Shown: positions 32,001 through 37,400 of the stretch, in pieces
Position numbering within the stretch: the first letter of the stretch is position 1
Layout of the letters: each line of letters begins with the position of its first letter
Assembly (NCBI GenBank): GCA_036971475.1
Contig: JBAIZL010000007.1
Location: 27,101,947 to 27,165,946 of the forward strand
DNA length: 64,000 nucleotides
Origin: Prosapia bicincta
Taxonomy: Eukaryota; Arthropoda; Insecta; Hemiptera; Cercopidae
Direction: 5' to 3'
The notes under the pieces: model-generated
Seen by the model: only the letters and a program-made list of their open reading frames with translations
What the model was told of the DNA's origin: nothing
The model's database searches: none
Program-made: the position numbers and the translations under genes

Positions 32001-32962
32001 AGTAACATGTAAAAATGACAAAGATTGAGATATCTTTGAGAGGGATTTAGTGAAGTATATCAGCCTTTATTTTTGGACAAGTTGTTTAGTTAGAAAGAAT
32101 CATGTGCTTCAAAGGGATAGGGACTTTATAAGAAATTTTAAAAAGTTTAAAATTCGAAAAAAATTAAAATTCATGCAATTTTAAGGAATTTGAAGAAATT
32201 TAATAATATGGTTTTCCAAAGGTAGGAGAGTTAAAATTCAGGTATGTGGCATTATTGTGCACTGAAAAAAAAAAATTTGTTTTGACACTTGCCCAGTTTT
32301 CTTTTGAATCCACGTATAGAACTCCATATAAGCCTTTTTTGTAGATCATAAAATTAGTAAGAATCTTGTAGTTGTGTTTTCTAATGGTACCAACTAGGGT
32401 AAACACATGCTTTTGTAAAAGTTAAGTGCAAAATGGGAATGGACAAAACCAATCATTGAGAAATATATAGCCTGACAATATGGAGTTTTGTTCTAGGTTA
32501 ATGATTTGTTACAGCATATCTGTCTAGTAATATTTAGTTCACAAAGACAAAGTACTGTATTATAGATTTTAAAAAACATGAAAACTTGCTTAATGTAGCA
32601 CTTATGTTGATGATGTATGTACAGCCACTTCGTAATAATGTATTGCCTCATCAACTGCAGTAGGGTTGACAAAGCATCTCCCAAAATGCCTGTCCTTAAA
32701 AGTAAATGTTACTTTTGGCACATTTTTATATATTTTAAGCTGTATAATTATATACCAGTACTGATGTTCAAGACACAAATAAACAATATAAAATACTTAC
32801 ATTTTAAAACTTGTTGGATAGTTTTATTTAAAAAAAAAAAATTTCTTTATTACTAAACTGTAGTAAATATTTCTGATAAAAAAGAAAACTTACAAAATAT
32901 TGATAAAATTTTGATAGTCTGGGTTTGCCATGATTATTAAACACTAATATAGCTTTTATCAT
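7980..32962 (-). CDS. AP3S2: AP-3 complex sigma (small) subunit, complete five-exon gene
   Basis: Encodes the small sigma chain of the AP-3 adaptor heterotetramer, which sorts membrane cargo from endosomes/TGN to lysosomes and lysosome-related organelles (pigment granules in insects; the Drosophila gene is orange). Exons read on the minus strand: 32962-32894, 22162-22071, 16021-15838, 11042-10935, 8096-7980. Every junction has GT donor and AG acceptor, and the lengths sum to 570 nt = 189 codons plus TGA. The protein starts MIKAILVFNNHGKPRL and carries the family signatures IYRHYATLYFVFCVDSSESE, ILDLIQVFVETLDKCFENVC and GGMVLETNM, then an ARAVSAVK tail; human AP3S1/2 are about 193 aa. Introns are 10.7, 6.0, 4.8 and 2.8 kb and full of mobile elements. 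The core is nearly identical to vertebrate AP3S, so identity is secure; whether to call it S1 or S2 is arbitrary in an insect. Confidence 0.96.
8590..8932 (+). mobile_element. Penelope-like element family 2, terminal repeat plus GIY-YIG fragment
   Basis: 8596-8640 matches, in inverse, the terminal sequence at 50066-50112 ('taaagcctaacctactaatggcg'). Then 8800-8930 encodes a decayed GIY-YIG endonuclease piece: YKITCNYCPSFYVCQTGRSF, then NTRYKEYI. The C-terminal GIY-YIG nuclease is the hallmark of EN+ PLEs. The copy is truncated, with no RT part. Confidence 0.75.
8933..9365. mobile_element. Palindromic element with ~120-bp inverted arms
   Basis: 'ataagacggttgaatattga' at 8934 returns inverted at about 9335-9355, and the arms pair over most of 8934-9060 and 9230-9357. 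The minus strand of the left arm has UUGAUGA, extra G, stem GGCAAC/GUUGUC, GAAA and the palindrome ACGU. This is the shared hammerhead-like layout, but I find no adjacent stem I. Confidence 0.75.
9366..10378. other. Unrecognised intronic sequence
   Basis: Intron 4 of AP3S. A moderately complex stretch at 9640-9860 ('ggatgggccactcaactgtcc') resembles part of 10570-10760 ('gtggcccacccgacttg'), suggesting a shared unnamed repeat. No coding signal. Confidence 0.4.
10380..10545 (+). mobile_element. Half copy of the 7.5-kb mini-element family
   Basis: One arm only: core UUGACAA at 10420-10426, stem GACCAC/GUGGUU, GAAA, then the same 'cttttatgtgtttctatttc' and 'ctgccagtctcctagtccaa' tail, ending at a short TA tract. 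Confidence 0.8.
10935..11042 (-). CDS. AP3S2: AP3S exon 4
   Basis: 36 codons, VHYILNELVMGGMVLETNMT to KMEKQE, with acceptor TTTTTTAG and donor GTGAGT; phase 0 at both ends. It corresponds to the VHYILQEVVMGGMVLETNM segment of AP3S2. Confidence 0.95.
11328..11460. repeat. Inverted repeat with ~38-bp arms
   Basis: 'taatcacttaaacaatag' with 'gactatctgaactttaa' pairs with 'aaagttcggatagtcgtagt' and 'ttgtttaagtgatta'. A single arm also occurs near 56915-56935. A MITE-like hairpin. Confidence 0.75.
11461..11502 (+). repeat. Interspersed repeat, copy 2 of 3
   Basis: Inverse of the 4037-4083 sequence ('gaacgtaatggactacaaaa'); here it is directly attached to the palindrome at 11328-11460, suggesting both are parts of one element. 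Confidence 0.7.
12218..12736 (+). pseudogene. Non-LTR retrotransposon 3' fragment (RNase H end and zinc-knuckle C-terminus)
   Basis: Begins with decayed RNase H text (VPAHCGVPRNEKADKIAK). From 12377 it continues open as ARTGHLVTQEYLFRF, then SPLCALCGVESETIEHILLN and CPYPLPTRDILRP. The C-x2-C-x7-H-x4-C knuckle is typical of the C-terminus of I/Jockey/R1-type ORF2 proteins. It is 5'-truncated and lies within the piggyBac-like element. It is the same family as the minus-strand pieces at 46500-47330 and 58420-59110. Confidence 0.8.
13410..13923. repeat. Interspersed element of the 'CTAGCAG..ACCCG / TATA(A)TAGTATAG' type
   Basis: The 5' edge 'actagcagagtacccgtcct' and 3' part 'aaaatttcagctcaatgggt', 'gtaacacacacagaca' and 'tataatagtatagat' match my memory of a widespread arthropod interspersed repeat. 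A run of 12 G lies near 13435-13446. Class is uncertain (MITE or 3' end of a retroposon). Confidence 0.5.
14023..14067 (-). ncRNA. Hammerhead-like motif, best canonical core
   Basis: 5' ACCCU (stem I), CUGAUGA, extra U, stem II GAU...AUC, GAAA, stem III AU-GUAC-AU, U17, AGGGU (stem I). The five stem I pairs are perfect and a G-U pair extends them. Every conserved hammerhead base (C3 to A9, G12 to A15.1, U16.1) is present. The deviation is one base inserted before stem II. Cleavage is predicted after U17. Activity is untested. Confidence 0.6.
14109..14155 (+). ncRNA. Hammerhead-like motif, partner arm
   Basis: CUGAUGA at 14114-14120, extra U, perfect 6-bp stem II GAUGAC/GUCAUC with loop AUG, GAAA, AUGUACAU, A17. 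Stem I is lost here because the 5' side reads GUAAU. Confidence 0.5.
14226..15837. other. AP3S intron 3 remainder
   Basis: AT-rich. A ~55-bp phrase 'gatgctgtctcattttgtaa' with 'acacagatt' recurs about four times at 14920-15110, a short degenerate tandem repeat. A GC-richer patch lies at 15725-15800. No coding signal. Confidence 0.5.
15838..16021 (-). CDS. AP3S2: AP3S exon 3
   Basis: 184 nt encoding LIGGSDYKLIYRHYATLYFV through LDLIFHVDK, the longin-like core. Acceptor TTTACAG, donor GTAAGT, ends in phase 0. This is the most conserved exon and essentially matches human AP3S1 residue for residue. Confidence 0.97.
16255..16932 (+). pseudogene. piggyBac transposase C-terminal zinc finger and element end
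   Basis: 16265-16421 reads RKPNGRRVQRKCRV, then after a one-base frame change KRKLATYICPDEPGACELRY and FDKFHEDMDD with a stop. This is the Cys-rich C-terminal domain of piggyBac transposases. Downstream, 16929-16932 is TTAA in the inverse end sequence TTAACACGTTGAGTG, a typical piggyBac-type terminus. The catalytic region is missing, and the open minus-strand frame at 16527-16871 is the element's non-coding end. Confidence 0.7.
16933..17719. other. AT-rich AP3S intron 2 sequence
   Basis: No gene or repeat could be supported. Confidence 0.5.
17720..19290. repeat. Satellite array, 101-bp unit, about 16 copies in two homogenised blocks
   Basis: The landmark GCCAA recurs at 17741, 17842, 17943, 18044, 18145, 18246, 18346, 18447, 18536, 18637, 18738, 18839, 18940, 19041, 19142 and 19243. 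Units 1-6 ('atcgccaacgaacgtctat') form one near-identical set. Units at 18637-19142 ('catcgccaaaatacatctat') form another. Units between are divergent, one with a 12-bp deletion. Each unit carries 'tctatgagtctcctatttaa', homologous to the mini-element tail at 7690-7740. Confidence 0.95.
19455..19497 (+). repeat. Interspersed repeat, copy 3 of 3
   Basis: 'agattcaccaaaagtaatgg' and 'actacaaaattcaaga' match the copies at 4037-4083 (inverse) and 11461-11502. Confidence 0.7.
19612..19855. mobile_element. Foldback/MITE with ~105-bp arms
   Basis: 'aatgactccattttcaaaac' pairs with 'gttttgaaaatggagtcatt', and the pairing runs outward through 'cctaacattacaatattttc' to 'atatatctatata' ends. The open frame over it is a by-product of the palindrome. 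Confidence 0.85.
19856..20356. other. AT-rich spacer
   Basis: Nothing recognised; the 5' mariner flank begins near 20300. Confidence 0.4.
20357..20960 (+). pseudogene. Mariner transposase fragment, rearranged
   Basis: Reads TEVHSVIRFLNVKGVKAADI, HREICEVYGENVKHDEMVRKW and FKDGCTKVHVQEQSGQTS, the HTH half of mariner transposases, then in other frames YEIVTERLKYRKLCS. After about 20760 the sequence contains an inverted second copy of the N-terminal part (20877-20950, 'ttctccgtacacttcacag'), so the locus is a broken inverted pair. No D,D34D catalytic region remains. Confidence 0.85.
21184..21788. mobile_element. piggyBac-like MITE, copy A (~605 bp)
   Basis: The right end, inverse, reads TTAACCCTTTGATTAGCA with TTAA at 21785-21788. 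The left end retains 'tctttgattagcattcacat'. It is homologous over its length, in opposite orientation, to 53207-53814 ('agcattcccgtatatgt', 'gctcccaggagctatat'). It includes a ~105-bp tandem duplication at about 21395-21575 ('ttgtgtccaaagtctatg' twice). Confidence 0.75.
21395..21575. repeat. Two-copy tandem duplication (~105 bp)
   Basis: 'ctttgtgtccaaagtctatg ... gtttacagat ... gtgcggtatttta' occurs twice in succession inside the piggyBac-like MITE. Confidence 0.85.
22071..22162 (-). CDS. AP3S2: AP3S exon 2
   Basis: 30 codons plus two bases, reading NEDMQQQIIKETFQLVSKRD and on through NVCNFLEGG. Acceptor TTTCCAG precedes and donor GTAAGT follows. The split codon AG|T gives Ser, as in the family sequence EGGSLIGGSD. 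Confidence 0.95.
22925..23287 (+). CDS. Possible ORF1 remnant or leader of the non-LTR element
   Basis: An open frame of 120 codons just upstream of ORF2, ending nine bases before its ATG. It is Ala/Thr/Gly-rich (for example ATITGGAGAAVKLPTAETGE) with no CCHC knuckles or RRM, so it does not look like a full ORF1 protein. It may be the N-terminal stub of a deleted ORF1 or simply GC-rich leader. A donor-like GTAAGTAT follows at 23071. Confidence 0.35.
   Translation: MAAGYKMQSQTIPLRNQTKPHCMLSCQGSGGSALVDRYFPHTRGTLMDQVSIRINFETAQTVGANETANRESVADVSTATITGGAGAAVKLPTAETGEVAVELSTMSSPGAALRTQATAN
23296..26781 (+). CDS. Non-LTR ORF2-like fused frame (endonuclease N-term of host + RT/RNase H of nested copy)
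   Basis: 1161 codons. Endonuclease motifs: MIKILQVNLQHSRAA, LVLIQEPW, GMDANSHHTSWGS, SSSDHR. RT: KSPGPDGIYPVLLQ, FIPKPTGN, GYADDIVVLILG (YADD catalytic box). RNase H: WYTDGSKMDFGTGAG, FSDSQAAIKAL, GHRGILGNEAADALA. Terminal knuckle: CRLCGQEQETATHIIYRC. Although open, it is a junction product: at 23773/23774 the host frame passes by chance in phase into the nested copy. That skips 43 endonuclease residues, including the T-R-A-R-Q-E-V-L-D-I segment with a conserved catalytic Asp. An active endonuclease is therefore unlikely, while RT and RNase H look intact. Membership in the I/R1/Jockey-like group rests on the RNase H and knuckle. Confidence 0.85.
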   Translation: MIKILQVNLQHSRAASAVVCRMLDRGEVDLVLIQEPWISGGKICGLATSGGKLLYDKDSGVPRTCILVRRGLCAFVLTNFCCRDLLAVTVELRAEGGMKRLNLATAYLPFDCAGALPTQELRSLVEHCEAVDEELLVGMDANSHHTSWGSTGTNTRGEELNWHVSDEPSSSDHRHIRYDISLNPAMLRPTRDPRRTDWDSYRRDLGVRIEEAGLEYGGRRELEDSATLVGEAIIESFTDNCPLSEGRKVGDPSWWNKKLAKLRKTTRRLFNRAKKNGEWDLYRKTLTEYNRAIREARRKSWKEFCHEIDKTREGARLYKVLSKDPVNPVGMLRTPLGNITKTAGETVEELIRTHFPSSTLRKLGGADTEPVTKLSTRRGKREDWEVARRIVTPQRVRWAIGTFKPYKSPGPDGIYPVLLQQGMDMLVLVLTKLYRLSIALGHVPAAWKSSKVVFIPKPTGNQSEGKGYRPITLMSFVLKGLEKLVDRHIRGGALAIKPLHWNQYAYQPGKSCEGALHQVVGRIEQMIAKKGCAIGAFLDIEGAFNNPSVETMVSGARRHGVDATTCGWISSMLTNRSISVEVAGEVRRAETSLGCAQGGVLSPLLWCLVVDNLIELLNEQGYFCLGYADDIVVLILGRFPDTVLEVIRNPLRLIEEWCKKENLRVNPKKTALINFTRQRKDLTTRMPRLFGEYLEFVGEVKYLGVTLDRKLTWNPHLERTVNRAKRALMTVRRMVGKKWGLKPSMMHWMYLRVIRPMVTYGALVWWTKANQAQTRAKLSSIQRLACLCTLGAMSTTPGAAMEVMLNLPPLELVLRGEARLAAWRLRNSSNWANLPDVSGHMSIECVVKEPVLEMGSDHITRMFAPDQVHQTVMEWSGTLTSGAQIWYTDGSKMDFGTGAGVYCKNPRVELVFSLGRHTSVFQAEVYAINACLGEIARRETHGARIAIFSDSQAAIKALNGHVVTSAIVRECLINLQALARHNQVKIGWVPGHRGILGNEAADALAREGSSTPLIGPEPAVGISKSMVRMTVRRWMAERHCEHWIRAEGMRHSKLTLRRPSLGLQKSLIYLSRQELRIATGLLTGHCGLRKHLHKMGIYKDEPVCRLCGQEQETATHIIYRCGVLAERRFNLFGDGTALVDAEGKTLVRKLLNLVRGKVLFD
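23774..26873 (+). mobile_element. 5'-truncated copy nested inside the same element family
   Basis: Starts within the endonuclease (TAAATTGGCATGTG) and ends with the 3' UTR 'gtacaatataccttaaggta' plus 24 A. It is flanked by GAGGAAC at 23767-23773 and 26874-26880, a 7-bp target duplication taken from the host element's own endonuclease sequence. Nearly identical to host positions 27011-30110, so the insertion is recent. Confidence 0.85.
26881..30016 (+). pseudogene. ORF2 remainder of the host non-LTR element, one frameshift
   Basis: Resumes at the GAGGAAC duplication: LLAYLSSKNLLVLNQGEEPT, FVTRARQEVLDITVASNQ, then the same RT and RNase H domains as the nested copy. One A is missing at about 28727 ('gagagaatgg' versus 'gagaagaatgg'), splitting it into 26881-28754 and 28730-30016. 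A G-to-R change hits the RNase H motif (WVPRHRG instead of WVPGHRG). Joined conceptually to 23296-23773 it would give a complete endonuclease domain. Confidence 0.88.
30122..30167. other. Short spacer after the non-LTR element
   Basis: Intron sequence between the right target duplication and the next palindrome; nothing notable. Confidence 0.4.
30168..30412. mobile_element. Palindromic element, 'GCAGAC..TTTCACACTAGGTCAGCGC' family, copy 1
   Basis: Arms of about 100 bp: 'aattacacttttggtattaa' pairs with 'ttaataccaaaaaagtgtaa', inward through 'catactaggtcagcgcattg' and 'tgtgctgacctagtgtgaaa'. The arm contains 'ctgacctagtgtgaaacgcg', reminiscent of a CUGA..GAAAC layout but without UGA/NGA. A single arm recurs at 50868-51010. 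Confidence 0.8.
30413..31000. other. AP3S intron 1, mostly unrecognised
   Basis: AT-rich; includes the tRNA-like stretch described separately. Confidence 0.4.
30735..30825 (-). repeat. Possible tRNA-derived (SINE or pseudo-tRNA) sequence
   Basis: The minus strand reads 'ggggtctagtgggcaaagca', 'tttaacttctaaccatcagg' and 'gagatttaaaccatctcagt'. That gives an A-box-like GTCTAGTGGGC, a loop CTTCTAA consistent with an Arg (TCT) anticodon, and a T-arm-like decayed B box. It is too decayed to be a functional tRNA. Confidence 0.35.
31012..31140. repeat. Tigger/pogo-like terminal fragment
   Basis: Begins TACAGTGGATTCCAATTAAT, the style of TA + CAGT...ATTA termini of the Tigger-like elements in this window; 'gaccagctgttta' is repeated. 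No opposite end found, so only a fragment. Confidence 0.35.
31490..31528 (-). ncRNA. Hammerhead-like motif with covariant stem I
   Basis: UACUU (stem I), CUGA with the rest of the core deleted, stem UUAC/GUAA, GAAA, AUGUACAU, A17, AAGUA (stem I). The stem I sequence differs from the 14023 copy but still pairs perfectly over 5 bp. The core lost about three bases. Confidence 0.45.
31527..31571 (+). ncRNA. Hammerhead-like motif, partner arm
   Basis: UACUU, UUGAAGA, extra U, GACUAC/GUAAUC with loop CAU, AAAA (G12 mutated), AUGUACGU, A17, AAGUA. Stem I is perfect; C3 has mutated to U while G8 is kept, so this copy is probably decayed. Confidence 0.45.
31839..32893. other. AP3S intron 1, proximal 1 kb
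   Basis: AT-rich with several chance ORFs (for example 32200-32406 and 32493-32684 on the minus strand) that match nothing I recognise. Confidence 0.4.
32894..32962 (-). CDS. AP3S2: AP3S exon 1
   Basis: ATG at 32962-32960, 23 codons (MIKAILVFNN...KFYQYF), followed by donor GTAAGT. The start matches the invariant N-terminus of sigma adaptins. It lies 10.7 kb from exon 2 and was found only by reading the protein family, because it is too short for ordinary ORF calling. Ends in phase 0. Confidence 0.95.
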
Positions 32963-34318
32963 TTTATAGAAGTAATTAGAACAAAACTTTTAGGAAATAA
33001 ATCGAATATACACTTTAAAAAGTAACCTCCATGGCAATTAAGAAACAAATAAGTTTTCAAATTCTGCTTACGATGTGTTTACTACTAGTTGTCAATTGCT
33101 TTACATGACACTACTCATTCATTACACCAGCAGGGCCAGCACTCAATAACAGCTGATTTTAAAGTTAAGTGCCCAGCTGTGAATTTAACAGAGAAGTTTA
33201 TTACCATTTCTACTTTGGAACGTCAACATTGTGATGATTGACATACTGGCATGATTGACGCAGAAGCAAATGAAATTACCTTGAATAACACTTTACTAAA
33301 AAAATTACTGTCTTAAATCCTAGAGTTTAAGCTCAAAATTTCTTTAGAAAGAAATATCTACTACAGTATGTATTATAGTTAATTTAAATAACTTTATAAA
33401 CTCAAGTCAATTACTTTGCGAAAATGTTATTATATTTTTATTGAACGAAAATCATTCAAAACAATTTCTTTAAAACTCAAGAAATGTAACAGATTTGTTA
33501 ATTTTTTCTATTTTCAACTTATAAATTTCACACTTATTAAAATAATAGTTATGTGTATAACAAAATGGGTAAGACATATGAGATCAACTCGTTTGGGAGA
33601 TTTGTTCCATTTTAAATTCAAATCGTTATTAAAATATATTTTGATTAATTGTAGACTGATTAATGTCTAAGCTTTTAATGTAACACTTATGCCTACTTTT
33701 AAAGGATTTATTATGTGTCAATTTTAATGTGATACAATTCTCAATTCTTTTGAAATCTGTATAACTATGAGGTAAAGAGTTTTTAAAATCAAAATAAATG
33801 TTACAAATATATATTGAAATATTTTATAAATATTTACATTTTTAGTATGTAAAAAAAAATAATAAAGAAAGCTATCGGCAACAGTTATCTTTGAATTTGG
33901 TTTTATGCCAATGTTGTTCATATTCATGCATTATTTAGTAGACATATATATATATTTAATATATATACAGATTTATGTTGTAAGTATTTAACTTATTTAA
34001 AATTGAATTTCAAGGTCGTCTTACATTAATGCTGTCTTTGAAAATTCGTATATTTTATAAATACATCCAATAATAACGCTCCATATTTTGTAAACTCTTA
34101 AAACTTTTGTGTATGTTTTAAAAATATAATTATTATTATGTTAAATGTAGTTCGTGTAAAATTGAAATAATGAAGTACCAAAGGTCTTTATTGTGAGTTG
34201 GAAGAGAAATGTTTCTTTGGGTATCCAATGAAATGTCACCAAACATGTTCTGTTGGCATGTGGATGGTTAGGTGTCTTCTGTTTTCTGCAAGAAATATTT
34301 CATCGTATCTGTTTAAAT
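32963..34318. promoter_or_regulatory. Intergenic region between divergent AP3S and LMAN1 starts
   Basis: 1356 bp between two start codons on opposite strands, so it must hold both 5' UTRs and both promoters unless distant non-coding first exons exist. It is strongly AT-rich. I see no CpG-rich stretch and no recognisable transposon; a short (TA)n-like patch lies near 33942-33968. The open frames in it (33416-33670 +, 33724-33927 -) look like chance AT-rich ORFs. Confidence 0.5.
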
Positions 34319-34484
34319 ATGGCGGCTGAAGTGAGGTGGCTTAGTTGTGTATTACTTGTTTATGTATTTATTCAAGAAAATTTATCTAGCGGCGTCTTTC
34401 GAAGGTTTGAATATAAATTCTCCTTTAAACCACCGTATTTAGCTCAAAGAGATGGAACTGTACCCTTTTTTGTATATGGGGGAA
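34319..34484 (+). CDS. LMAN1: LMAN1 exon 1 (signal peptide and lectin start)
   Basis: 55 codons plus one base, beginning ATGGCGGCTGAAG (good start context, G at +4) and ending ...VYGG, followed by donor GTAAGT. It contains the signal peptide and the [15 protein letters not shown] strand of the lectin domain. Confidence 0.93.
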
Positions 34485-37400
34485 GTAAGTAATTTACACT
34501 AGAATATGGTTCTTTACTGTTTTGCATGTAATATCGGCAACTACTGATTATTTTTATTAAACTAGTAGTAGTACTTATTTTTATCCATGCTCAACATTTA
34601 GAAACGTAGTGATATGCTTTTAAATAACCAACGTTTTAAGCTGTTTCTGAGTAATCCAGACATCTAAAGAACTAAAAAAATCAAAACAATTTCATTTAGT
34701 GTCCATAGATTATGGGTGCTGTTTCTGTTCTGTGTAACTTTTCAAAATTGTCTATTTCTGTTATATGTTCTTGACTGCTTTTGACATCTTCAGCTCTGTA
34801 AAAGTCATTAAACAACTTTTTTCCAGCTGACCATGAATGCAGGTGCTTCATATAAAAATTTAATTACACACTTTACAATCATGAAAGATAAAACATCAGA
34901 CAAATTGCGGTAATTAAGTAATAAACATGGGTATTTGCATTGTAACAATTTTTTAATGTTTTACAGCGAAAAGCATATTTTTTGTTTGATAGAAATGTGG
35001 TGATGTATATTCTAAAGAATTTATTTTAAATGTTGTATACCATAAATAATTAGTGGTTAAAACCTACATAATTATTGTTTTGCAAAGTTAACATCACTCT
35101 TAAAACACTCAAATTAAATTTTGGTTACTACGTATATTGCCCACCATCTGTGCAAAGTGTATAAAATTATTCAAAAACATGTCTTGGGGCTATATTCATG
35201 AGAAATTTTGGTAAAAATGCACATTCCCCCCAACCTGAGAAAAAAGTATAAAAGTGTTCAAAAATATGTCCTGAAGCTATATCGATAATAATTATTGTTG
35301 CCGCGGAAGGGTAATTTTATATACCTATATAGTATCCAGTTAGGGTAGATTTGGTTGTAATTGTATACATTTAACCAAACAAATTTACGCATGTAAGGCT
35401 AGAATAGAGATCACTTGACGTCACCTGGCAAAGTGACGCAAAAATATTGCTCTGTGGAAGTAGACGTTTGACTAGGTGATATATAAAATTACAACCAAAT
35501 CTACTCTGTCTGGACACTTAATAGGTATATTTTAATATAGGTATATAGTAGTGTATAAAATTACAACCAAATGTAATCTATCTGGAGACTTTTTAGGTAT
35601 ATTTAAATACAAATATACGCAGTATGATCATTGATACGCGCACGTAGTACTTTTTACTACTACACACTGAATTTTGTACCCAACTTTAATTAGATAAAAA
35701 CTTTGTGTAAAAAATTTTTTTTCAATGTATATGGTTTTAGGACATGTTTTTGAACAATTTTATCTTAAGTAATGCCCAATGTGCATTTTAACTGAATTTT
35801 TCTTTTACATGGAAAGATATTTTTTTTTCGAATTTAAGTTGAGATACTGCTTGTGTGCAGTATCAATGGCGCGCCGTATACATATATGTAGATTTAAATA
35901 TACCTATAAAGTCTTAAGTTAGGATAGATTTGGTTGTAATTTTAAACATTACTGTATACCTATATTAAAATATACCTGTAAAGTGTCCAGTCAAGATAGA
36001 TTTGGTTTGAATTTTATACAACATTACCTAATTAGACGTATGCTTCCATGGAGTAATACCTTTTGCCTGGTGATGTCATGTGATCTCTATTCTTGCCTTA
36101 TATGTGTACATTTGTTTAGTTAAATGTTATAATTACAACCAAATTTATTTACACTTTTTAAAAAATATTTCAACTTGCCTATAGTAGCACTTACTTTACT
36201 TGTTGAGGACGGCCGTTTCGGGAGATGTGTCCCTTTGTCAACTCAGACCGTAACTGATCTCAAGGTTTACGTAGGTTAGGGTGGGGGTGGGATATTTTGG
36301 TGGTGTGGGTGTATTTTGTGTGTATAAGGAGTTATGATGTCAAAAAGTGTGTGTGAGTTGTAATGTAATTGTGTATTGAGTATGTGTGTAGGGTGTAGTT
36401 TGAAGTGCCTATATATTTCGTATTGTTCGGTTGTGTAGCGTTGGTTATTTCTGTGTTGTTTATGAAGAATTTGTAGGTTAGATGTTATGTCTATGTAGTC
36501 GTGTTTTGTGGAGTTGAGATGATCGGCGAAGTTTGATTGGTAGTTATTGTTTTTTAGTGCTTTTATATGTTCTTGGTAACGTGTGTAGAATGACCTCCCT
36601 GTCTGGCCTATGTAAAAACTGGGGCATGAACTGCAAGTTAGTTTGTAAACTCCAGTGGTGTTGTAAATGTCGTTGATTTTGCTGTTGGGTTTAAATTGTT
36701 TGTTGAGAGTGTTGTGTGTGGAGTAAGCTATTTTGTAGTTGTATTTTCGTAATGTGTTGGTTAGATTGTGGGTTTTGGATGATCTGTAAGGTATTGATAA
36801 GTATTTTATGGGATTGTCATCTTGTGTGTTTGTATTTGGGTTATTATGTTTATTTTTTATGCGGTTGTATAATTTGTCAATCATTGTTGTGTTGTATCCG
36901 TTCGTTTGTGCTATATATTTTATGGTGTTTAACTCCTGGTAGTGTTCATCTTTGTCTAGTGGTGTTTTAAGGAGGCGATATATCATGGTATTGTAAGCAG
37001 CTAGTTTATGTTGGTGTGGGTGGTTTGAGGAACTGTGTATGGTCGTATTGGTGCTGGTGGGTTTTCGGTATATGTTGAATTTATGTGTTTGTTTGTCTGT
37101 CCGTTTAATTGTGAGGTCTAAGAAGTTAAGGGAGTTTTGTTGTTCTGTTTCGATGGTGTATGTTAGTTTAGGGTGAATGGAATTTAGGTGTTTTAGAAAT
37201 ATGTGTGCTCTGCGTGTGTTGCCTTTATATAATGTTATGATGTCGTCGCAACAGACGCAGATACAATAACAATATTAATAATCATAAATGTAGCTTTAGA
37301 ACATGTTTTCAATTCATTTTATATAAATTGCATTAGGGGTGGGGAATCTTGCATTTTTACCTTTTTTTGTATTCCACATATGTTCTTAAATACACATTCT

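Larger units (their letters stand above)
36146..37262 (-). mobile_element. Penelope-like element family 1 (PLE1), 5'-truncated copy
   Basis: In minus orientation it runs from the end of the RT domain through the GIY-YIG nuclease to the terminal repeat ('aactcagaccgtaac' inverse, GGCCGT core). The 3' terminal repeat matches those at 31.6 kb and at both ends of 54401-55240. The break at 37262 falls at the RT catalytic DD, as expected for 5' truncation. Confidence 0.88.

Noticed and set aside
33416..33670. 84-codon ORF between AP3S and LMAN1 as a small gene
   Set aside because: AT-driven composition (Lys, Phe, Ile, Asn), no homology recognised, sits in the promoter interval.
34253..34318. Upstream extension of the LMAN1 frame as the true start
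   Set aside because: It would begin at TTG; the first in-frame ATG is 34319 and gives a proper signal peptide.
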